Shown here piece after piece: positions 55,644-64,000 of a stretch of 64,000 nucleotides of DNA. Below the pieces are notes generated by a model. It did not search any database and was not told where the DNA came from. It saw nothing but the letters and a program-made list of their open reading frames with translations. Made by a program: the position numbers and the translations under genes. Source of the DNA: Vesta saturnalis (Eukaryota > Arthropoda > Insecta > Coleoptera > Lampyridae); the NCBI GenBank assembly GCA_036346205.1, contig JARFJB010001349.1, positions 129,501-193,500 of the forward strand, read 5' to 3'. Numbering within the stretch: the first letter of the stretch is position 1; every line of letters begins with the position of its first letter.

Positions 55644-57940
55644 CCCTGCTGAGTCGTTCGTTTTGTGTACACACATAAGGTGTTTGGGTCTAAAACGACC
55701 CATGACGTTCAAATGGCTGGTTAACATCACCTAGCTTCAGTTTTATATTTAAATAAACATTTGTAGCGTAAAAGCAAACATTTAATAAACAAAAATTGGA
55801 CAATACATTTTAAAATAAGTATAATAATTGTTTACAGACTACGGAATATAAAAATGAACGTTAGCGAAAAACGAAGCGCTTCAAAATTAAAAAAAACTGG
55901 AACACTTATTGTCTGTTTTTTCACACAAATAGCATCTGCCTCTCTTTTTAGATTGAGTTGATGTTGAAGCTTCTTCTTCCTGATCAACATTTCTAGCAGA
56001 TTTTACTTTTTCAATAACATCTCTTGCGGCTTTTGTTCTAGGAGGGTACTTTCTTCTTTCAATATGTGGTTTTACCAATGACATATCCAACTTTTCTAAA
56101 AAATGTGTCGTTTTCGAAAATCCTTTGAACCACAACTGTTAGTTTCTTTCAAATATAAAACGTAGGCATTGTAAGAACTAATGTCAATTACATTATAGAA
56201 GACGATAATCGGCAAGCGGTTTGTTTTCCTTTTGTTGTATAACACATAACCGCTTTGTCCATGGTATCAACTGCCCCTTTTGTTTTATTATAGTCTAGTA
56301 TAATTTCAGGCTCTTTACTATTTAAGTTTGATATCGCTTTTTCCGAATGCAATGTACTTTGCAGTATAACACATTTGTTAGATTTTTCTGGAAGGTATGA
56401 CATTAAACAAGTATCAGAAGTAAATGCAAACTTTGAAGACATTTTTAGAACGTTCTTCTTTTGAAGTAGCACTGGTGGAATACAAGTCTTGTTTCTTTTC
56501 ATTGTAGAAATCATTCTGATCTTTCGTTTCAGTGGAAGCTGACCAAGTTCATACGACGTAAAAAAATTGTCACATGTAATATTGTGCCCTTTCAATCCAT
56601 AAGAAAGGTCCAAAACAACCCGCATAGCCTGATTTTGTTCTTTGACTCCTCTAATGGGCGTTCCAAGGTAAGGTTGGATGTTCCATACATATGCTGTGCT
56701 ATTATCGCACAATACCCAAAATTTTATGCCGTAACGAGCGGGCTTACTGGGCATGTATTGCCTGAAAGGGCATTTGGCTCTAAACCCAACTCATTGTTCA
56801 TAAACGGTTACATTTTCATATGGATTGAACAATTGTGGCAAAATCTCTACCTATTTGTCCCAAAGCTCTCTTATAGCCGCAAATTTATCCCGAGCTCTTC
56901 TTTCAGTTCGTGTTTGTTTATTGTCATCTCATTACTCTAGAAATGCGTTTTAAATTCTCAAAAGACATTGTTGCACGAAATATACTCCTACCTTTCTCAG
57001 CATCCCATAAGCTTTCAGTCGATTCGTTATGAGATTTGAAAACACCTGCTAAAATCAATACACCAATGTAGGCATATAAATCTTGTGCATCCAAATCTTT
57101 CCAATTTTGTCATATACTCGACGACCTTCTATGTTTGAATTTTCTAAAATTATGTTTTCAATTGATGGTGGAAAGAAAAGCATAGAAGCAGATAATTCGT
57201 CTTCCACTCTTGAAGTGGTGTACCTAGTAAGCCCGGGAAATATTGTGAGAACGTTATGTGTAGAAAGTCTCCCTTGGCGCATAGGAGGTTCAGAAAACCA
57301 TTCAATTTTTTTGTCTTTCGATAACATAGTTTCGGATGTAACATTTGAAATTTCTGGTTTATCCTCTTCCGAGTCACTTTCCATACAAACAGAAATATTA
57401 TCTTCACTTTCAGAACATTCCTCTTCGTCAGATGGAACCCAATCATCAAAAGAATCTTGAAAATAAAATATTTCTTCGTCTAAATTATAAATTGCTTCTT
57501 CTAGTTGCTTTTGTGCCAAAGGAGGCACAAATTTTGATTGTTTCGAATTCATAATAACAAGTTATTTTGCACAAGATTTGTATACACAACTAAACGTCCA
57601 CACTCACTAACCGATAAGCAAGCACTGTGAAATAATAAGGAATTACATGCAAGTCGTAACCTGTTGGTATTACTCACATTGTAATGCAAGGAATTATGCA
57701 AGTCTCAACTTGGTTCGGCTTCTAGAGAGCAGAGGACAAAAGTAACCCGAACAACTTATGTGTGTAAATTTTTATTGCTAAAAAACTAAAACGAATATTT
57801 TCTCGCGAATTAGAAATATTGAAGCTGTATTAATTACAAAGAAAGTCCTAAAAGCCCAAATATCTAGAACGCATAATAAAAGTTTGGGAAATGAATAAAG
57901 TAGCGTTCGGGTCAAAAACGACCCGAACGACGCAGCAAGG
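55644..57940 (-). mobile_element. piggyBac-type element
   Basis: Ends CCCTGCTGAGTCGTTCG (55644) and, inverted, CCTTGCTGCGTCGTTCGGG (to 57940). TTAA follows the right end (57941-57944); the left flank is GTAA, one change from TTAA. The right end has a strong internal hairpin (GTTCGGGTC...GACCCGAAC). The length of 2.3 kb and the transposase inside fit the family. Confidence 0.85.
55887..57552 (-). pseudogene. piggyBac transposase, decayed
   Basis: The acidic N-terminus (57055-57552: 'DDWVPSDEEECSESEDN') is followed by 'IEWFSEPP' and 'RRVYDKIGKIWMHKIYMPTL'. A poorly preserved stretch (57055-56760) has 'RDKFAAIRELWDK' and 'VEILPQLFNPYENVTVYE'. The core (56188-56754) has 'MPSKPARYGIKFWVLCDNS' (Asp), 'HNITCDNFFTSYEL' (Asp) and 'TKGAVDTMDKAV' (Asp), so the DDD triad is readable. 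The tail (55887-56135) ends in a partial Cys-rich motif 'RCYLCEKTDNKC'. At least four frame breaks. Confidence 0.9.
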
Positions 57941-57944
57941 TTAA

Positions 57945-60900
57945 GTTGCTTGTAACCGTTATAATCATCAACTTGACAAATAATCTTGTTTGTTAAAATC
58001 ATCTTGTTAAAATTGAATAGTTAAAAATAAGTGTTATTTTGTGACTTAGGGAATGCAAAGAATTGAGAGGTGTCAGTCTGTGGTAGTCGAGTATCATTAC
58101 ATTTCGATTCTGCAGTAAATACATGTAGCAGTAGGTGGTATTTTTAAGTTAGAAATTATGCAGCATGATTAGTTTTATAATGGCATAATTAACACCAAAT
58201 TTTTATTGCGTTTCTAAAAAATTCTGCTTGGAACTAGTTCTTAAACAGGATTTTATTGATTAATAGCACGTATTAAAAAATGAACGTTACTGACATAAGA
58301 TTTCTCGAAAAAGTTAACATGTTACACATGTCAAAGTAACCACATTGTCCTGACGTGGAAAGGTAAGCAAAGCTTGAATTGTGTTGCGGGATAATTTTTA
58401 ATTGTTGACATATGATTACAATCAAAAATTACTTTTAACAGTTGCCAAAGAAACACAATAACAAATAATGAGTTGGTGCAGATGTAAAAATACTTTCAAT
58501 TCATTATAAATCAAACTGCATTAAATTAATAATAATACAAAATCATGTTATCATTATTTATTATTTTTACTGCAATAGCATGGTTTCTGCACGACAAATC
58601 TTATTTTCAGTGACTTCTTATTGCTAATAACATTAATTATTTATATTTCTGTTTTCTATTACTAATTATTTTAATGTTGCATTCAAACAACCATCAATTA
58701 TATCAATCAGTTCGCATTTGAAGACGAGATTTAACCGTTCACCTTTTATTTATTAACTCTTAGTCTACTTCCTCACTTTTGAATTGTCGTGAACAAGAAT
58801 TATTGCGTAGAAAAAAAAGCACATGACTAAATTTAAAGTTCTCTAGTACCTACTACCAAAAATAGCTTATATTTTCTCATCGTTAACATCTTTAAACCAG
58901 GAAATTGCAACCCGCCAGGTCTACTTTCTTGTACTTGAAGCAGTTTCCAGCTGATGCGTAGGAGGACAAGTTCAATGCCTATAAAATTACCTACTTTGGG
59001 TGCCCACCATAATATAGTATAGCTTCTGTGAAAGTTATTCAATTAATATTTTCCTGTTATATTTAATTAATGTCATTTTGATAGTTCCTCATACATCGTT
59101 AGCGGCAAAGCTTTGTATTTTATTTACAATCCGTAGTACAAGCCTTGTAAAAGTGTAGGATCCGGTATTTATCTTTGTCTGTTAAAAATGAGCATAAAAA
59201 TGAGGCGTCATAAAGAGAATAATCGTATTTTAGATTAAATTTACGGTAGCAATATGTTAACTCCGACTTGAATCGTAATTATACATATACACCTATTAAT
59301 CGAAATAGAGGAATCAACTTCTAGAATTAACCAACTAGCGAGTATCGTTACAAATTTAAGAATATCATACAAATAGGAACAGACTAAAGATAAACTAAAA
59401 ATAAAATTATTATTTGTTTAATAAAAACACGTATTTGTTGCTAATTTCATTTCTCTAGCAATTATTAATCAACGGTTTCAAATAATTTAAATTGAGAAGT
59501 TAACGAAATGTTGAAAATATACCATATGTTTCACTTTCTACAATTTTGGATAACTATTTTTATTTAATTACCATTTATGTGGTACATGATTAAATGACTA
59601 GGAAACGGTGTAAATGACTGATGTAAGCTGGTAAAGAAATGGGAAGGAAACAGCAATTCAACAAAAAAGACAATTCGTTACGATTATAACTATTATACGT
59701 TTTAGCACAACGTGGAATATTCTTAGTCAAAATAGAAAAAATTAATGAAACTTAGTGTAGAAAAATGAAATGTCAACATTAGGTGTATTGTGATGTCTAA
59801 TAAAAGAAAAGAACTTTAAATTTCTCAACCAAAACAAATAAAGAATTTTGACAAAAATGTCGATTGTAGTGTATTAATTAATAATCAAAAGTATTAGATA
59901 TCTAAAAATCAGTTTTACATCAAGATTTTGTGAAAGTGTTATTAATGATGTTTCGAATCAAAGAACTTTTACTCATCGGAAAGTTCCGTTTGGAAATAAT
60001 TTTTTTGAACTTGTACAAATTCGATATTGATACTATAAGATATTTTTTAGAAATGGGGTTATACCAAGTGAAAATCTGAAAAAGTGGTTATATACAATAT
60101 GCCTATAAATAAAACGCTGATAGATTTCACTGAGCTTTATAGTGGTTTCCGAATAAAATTTTCGTATTGCAATTTAAAAACGGATTTATGAAATTCGAAT
60201 TTAAATTTTTGATGGAGTAATTAATTGGGAATAGGAAATTTCAAAGTTGAGCCTAAGTTATTTTTTAAGAAAGCATTTAAAAATAAAACGTAGTTAATGT
60301 AATCATTCTTTGGACTACAATTTGTACTCAGTACAGGTTCACTACTCATGTCCTTAAGGATTGATAGCGCAAGTTAGAAACAGGATACAGCGTTAACATT
60401 TTTCGTGCGAAAGTTTGTTGAGAAATATGGCGCAATAGTGTTGAGAGGGGGAAGAGGCGGTTTATTTTCGAGGTTAATTGAGCGAAGATTCTTGATCTGA
60501 CTGTCGGTTGTGAAGGAGTTATTGGTGTGGATGCGCTTTCGAATAACCTGGAAGACCGAACATATCGTACCGGTTAGGACCAACCTAGAGCACCGTTCTG
60601 GTAGATATATTGAAGTTCATCCCTCCTGGTTGTTTCTTGTGAAGTTTCGATCACTGAGTGAAATAATAAACGCAAATACGCGGATTAACAGTCTCGAATA
60701 AAAATTATTGTAACGGCACACCGTTCTTTATCAGTCCTAACATTCAGTCGAAACAGACGAAGATCTCACTGTATATAGTTGTGTAAATAATACTTTGAAT
60801 CATAAAAAGACCTGTACATAAAGCTACCGTATTAAGCCAAGATTGTGTAAATAATTTAGTGCGCAAAAGCTATTTTTTGTGAACATAAATTGTACAACGT

Positions 60901-61859
60901 CCAGGGTAGTCAAATAAAACGTAACGTTATTGAAGCTGTTATTTGGAATTCGCTGCATTGGTTTGTCGTTTGGAAGTCAATAAGTAAATCTTCTGAAGCC
61001 GTTCACATCCAAATTGCTTCCGTTGCCATCTGGAATTTTGCAGAATGTAATTTAACATTGTACGTTTATTGTGATTATGGTGCCATGCGATTGTTTGCAT
61101 TTTGATGAAATTATTTGGCGTTAAAGCGAATAAACGTAGACGTCTTTAGCTGACGTGTTGATCCATTTGCGTTGTTTTAAATTAAGGTTGACGAACTGCC
61201 TTTATTTGCGTTTTCTTTTCATATTCTTTTTTTTTTAATATTTAATTAAATGTACTATAGGTTTATGTGTTTAAAAATTTCGCACTGTAGAATTGATTTT
61301 TAGTGACCATTTGGCTACGTAAATGTTTGGAATTTCAACCGTATCTAGATAACTTTATTTTTAAAATTTTAAAGTAAGGCAAAGGGCGAACTGCAAGTTA
61401 TACCAATTGAGAAAGAGGGGTGGTACATTCTCGCCTATTATATATTTTAAGATAACCGACTATAAATTAGTGTTAACATATGTATCGTTGTTGTGTAGTA
61501 GATGCACAATTAATTGGATTTAATAGCGTTATTTGTGATCTCCTCCCGACCAGCTAAAGCAATAGTTTACGAAAAGTGGTGGTTTAATTAAAGCGAATTT
61601 TGATTTAAAATTTTAATGATTTGTTTTAAAAGTGATCAGTGGTAATTTCCTAAAATTGACGTATTTAATTTCATGTAGTTTTTTTTATTAAAGGTTTTTT
61701 TGTTTAACGTAACAAATTAGCTAATTCTGAATGACATTTGTTCAGTTTATGTTTATTATTTTATTTTAAATTCAATTGATGACAGAGTTTTGGAGATGAC
61801 TAGTATATGAATTTGATTTTGTAATAATTAAGCGAAACATTAAGCGTTATTTTCTTTGA
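57945..61859. other. non-coding region, nothing recognised
   Basis: Mostly AT-rich sequence without a gene or clear repeat. Around 60420-60700 and 60890-61100 the base composition is less AT-rich, and short frames (63 and 71 codons) exist there, but none has a family signature. Could be regulatory or untranslated host sequence. Confidence 0.4.
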
Positions 61860-62056
61860 GTGTATTTTGTTTACAAGCGTTGGGGGCAACGTAACGTAAA
61901 ATTAATTTAAAGAAAGTCATTGAACCCCAACAGCTGATATACGTGCACGCTTCCTTAGTATTTGAACGTGTGGATATTTCGAGGTTTGTTCTAGAGCTAA
62001 AGTTTCGAAGCGTTTCCTAAGCGCACCTGGAGGTAGCCAGCGTAAAGGTAAGTGAG
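61860..62056 (+). other. possible untranslated first exon ending in a splice donor
   Basis: 'GCGTAAAG|GTAAGTGAG' at 62048 is a near-ideal donor. The preceding 190 bases are less AT-rich than the surroundings and carry several CpG, with no long frame. The acceptor and coding exons would lie beyond the window. Speculative. Confidence 0.25.
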
Positions 62057-64000
62057 ACCTTTTGACTGTTTAAGATTGATTTGTCTACGCGTGCCCGTAT
62101 GTATTCTTACAGATTTTGTCTTAATGGCGCCCATTACTTGAGTTTATTCCAATTGCGGCGCACCATTATTTGCGACTTTCGACAATACCACTAACCACCT
62201 TCAGTATTCTTAAATTCAAAAACACGCCCACGGCCCTTGGTTCCACCGAGCTAGTCCAGTGCACATTATCTGTTACCTTCTGTGTTAATTTCATTTTCGA
62301 CCTAGCTACCGCTAAGTAGAAGTTAGTGCACAGTTTCTCTTAACCTGTCGGTATGCATTGTTAAAAGTAATTTGCTATAATACCACATTTTATCACATCG
62401 TTGCGCATCAGCATCATATCTGGTTTCCGTGGAAGAGACTCGATCTGACTACATTGAGTTACCCGCTTCTTGGGGTCAGGGATAAACTATAGTTCCAATA
62501 CGGCGGTACCACTTTTCGAATGTTGACCACAGCGACGTGGACAGCAAGATCCCAACTTCAAGGATTTTTTCTGGAGAGTCTCACAGACTAGTTGTTGCTT
62601 TAATTTAGAAGGTTTCAGGTAGTCTTATAAATTTATGGAAAACTAGGTGTCGTCTGCCTAGAAAATATGGGGTTTACCAAAGTATAACCGGTGATATCTT
62701 CGAACGTTTAAAGTAAACAGGAAAAAATAATAGTAGTTTTCGCTACTAGTGCGCTGTTTACAAATTTCTTGGTGCGAGGCCGTTCTTTTTTACCCGATGC
62801 GTAGCCGAGGGATAAAATATAAGGCCGAGCACCAAAAAGGTGACAGCGCATGTGTTGAGAACAAAATTTTTTGTAATCGTTTACATAAAATTAGAAAAAA
62901 ATTAATTTTGAAATATTTGTTGACAAATGTCAAACTAAATACATAAGCAACAAAGTTTATATATTTAGTCATATACCACTTTTCTCTTTATGTATTAAAA
63001 GTAACGATTGCAAAAAAAATAATTAAAGGTGGTTTAGACCTAATTCTAATTGAAATTTTAGAAGTTTGGCTTGATTTTCTTGTTTCTAATATATAGGCAT
63101 ATTTTTTAAATGCTTAAATATTTATTTTAGATTTCCGAATGAAATTGTTAGAAACCACAAAATCCAAAATTTCAATTCAACTCGATTAGGGTGCAGAATA
63201 GCGCTTCATAATGATTCATTTGTGGCGGTGTGCTTATAGACTGTATCATAACTCTAATGAGATGATTCTCGTGGCTTTTGAGTAACACATAAAGATGATT
63301 TCGCTTGTTCCATTTCCGTTTGGATAGCAAATTTATAGAAAGCAAATGCTCGTATAACAATCCGCATGCGTTTACCCACAAATACTTGCTGGAGCTGCTT
63401 CAAAAAATGAAAAATGGTGAGTTGTGGTGCAGATGAAAGCATTTCGTAGAAAGAGCACTCATACTGAATATGAACACTCTGCTATACAGCATTATAGCGT
63501 TATAGAGATGAGTTTTTTTACCATTCAGTGTAAAACTATAGGATATCTAGCCGTTTAACACGTATATTACCCTTAGGAGTGTAATAAGATAATTCTTGTT
63601 GTGTAGGCATGCTCCCATACGTCTATCTCTAGTTTTTGTAACAGTTCATGTTAACGTTTTAATTCAAAATGTTTCCCAATATGTGAAGCTATCAAGTAAA
63701 TTTAACGAAAATATTCTTTTTTTAACATAATTGGAATTTTCCAAAAATTAGACAACAAACCAATTATATGCTACCTTACAAATTATTTAACTATGTATAA
63801 AACTTTATGCACGATCACATTATAATACGATAATTGTAACCAAATTTCTTTGATGTAACCATCTTTTTATAGCCCGCGGACGTCATTGTGATCCAACGGA
63901 CTATAACGAAACGTCAAAAATTGAAAACAGTAGCCACAAAACTATAAGTTTATTAAAAATATTTACAATTAGTTATGCTTATGCTAGGTGGTACATTTGC
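62057..64000. other. non-coding region with one hairpin
   Basis: No gene recognised. 62769-62838 can fold: 'TTGGTGCGAGGCC' pairs with 'GGCCGAGCACCAA' (two mismatches) around a loop of about 40 bases. The rest is AT-rich without features I can name. Confidence 0.4.

Noticed and set aside
57083..57460. 125-codon Ser-rich open frame on the + strand
   Set aside because: Antisense shadow of the acidic N-terminus of the piggyBac transposase.

Overview
This is a stretch of AT-rich eukaryotic, almost certainly insect, genomic DNA (a beetle is my best guess, from the mixture of element families) and it is nearly all mobile-element debris. No intact host protein gene is convincing. Because nearly every coding stretch is a decayed element gene, most entries are pseudogenes that I followed across frameshifts by conserved motifs.

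Region 1 (1-17572) is one large Polinton/Maverick (adintovirus-like) element, cut by the left window edge. It shows the C-terminus of a protein-primed DNA polymerase (+ strand), a second small + gene, and then a long minus-strand block: integrase with chromodomain, two conserved Polinton proteins, the packaging ATPase, the double-jelly-roll major capsid protein, a minor capsid-like protein, the adenain-type protease, a phospholipase A2/hydrophobic virion protein, and a 17-kb-side gene of unknown role. All are decayed, and two key catalytic positions are visibly lost (protease His to Arg, ATPase Walker A Gly to Val).

Region 2 (7019-16306) is a 9.3-kb foldback-style DNA transposon that landed inside the PLA2/hydrophobic-protein gene of the Polinton. 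It has matching ends (ACCGGTGTGAAAA), an exact 9-bp target duplication, and two huge inverted arrays of a unit of about 130 bp (about 17 and 23 copies). Between them lies a decayed gene of a TE-associated family with an 'FDNADFN' half and a PIN/FEN-like 'GEDIDLLVLLT...GCDTTS' half. I could not place it in a named superfamily with confidence; it is the strongest candidate for something poorly described.

Region 3 (17838-19560) is a complex satellite of two alternating subunits, with an embedded 20-bp minisatellite and a cluster of TGACCTTGA sites. Region 4 (19.6-36.6 kb) is mostly non-coding, with a hAT-type fragment, a Harbinger/ISL2EU-like transposase relic (24-25.8 kb), a small TG-loop foldback, and a 2.9-kb palindrome.

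Region 5 (36.6-58 kb) is a graveyard of DNA transposons: four Tc1/mariner-type DD41D copies with long terminal inverted repeats, one of them sitting in a non-LTR reverse transcriptase; a Crypton-type tyrosine recombinase with two introns; a Tc1-like DDE_3 transposase; and a piggyBac element ending at TTAA. Region 6 (58-64 kb) has no recognisable gene; a good splice donor near 62048 in locally less AT-rich sequence might mark an untranslated first exon of a host gene.
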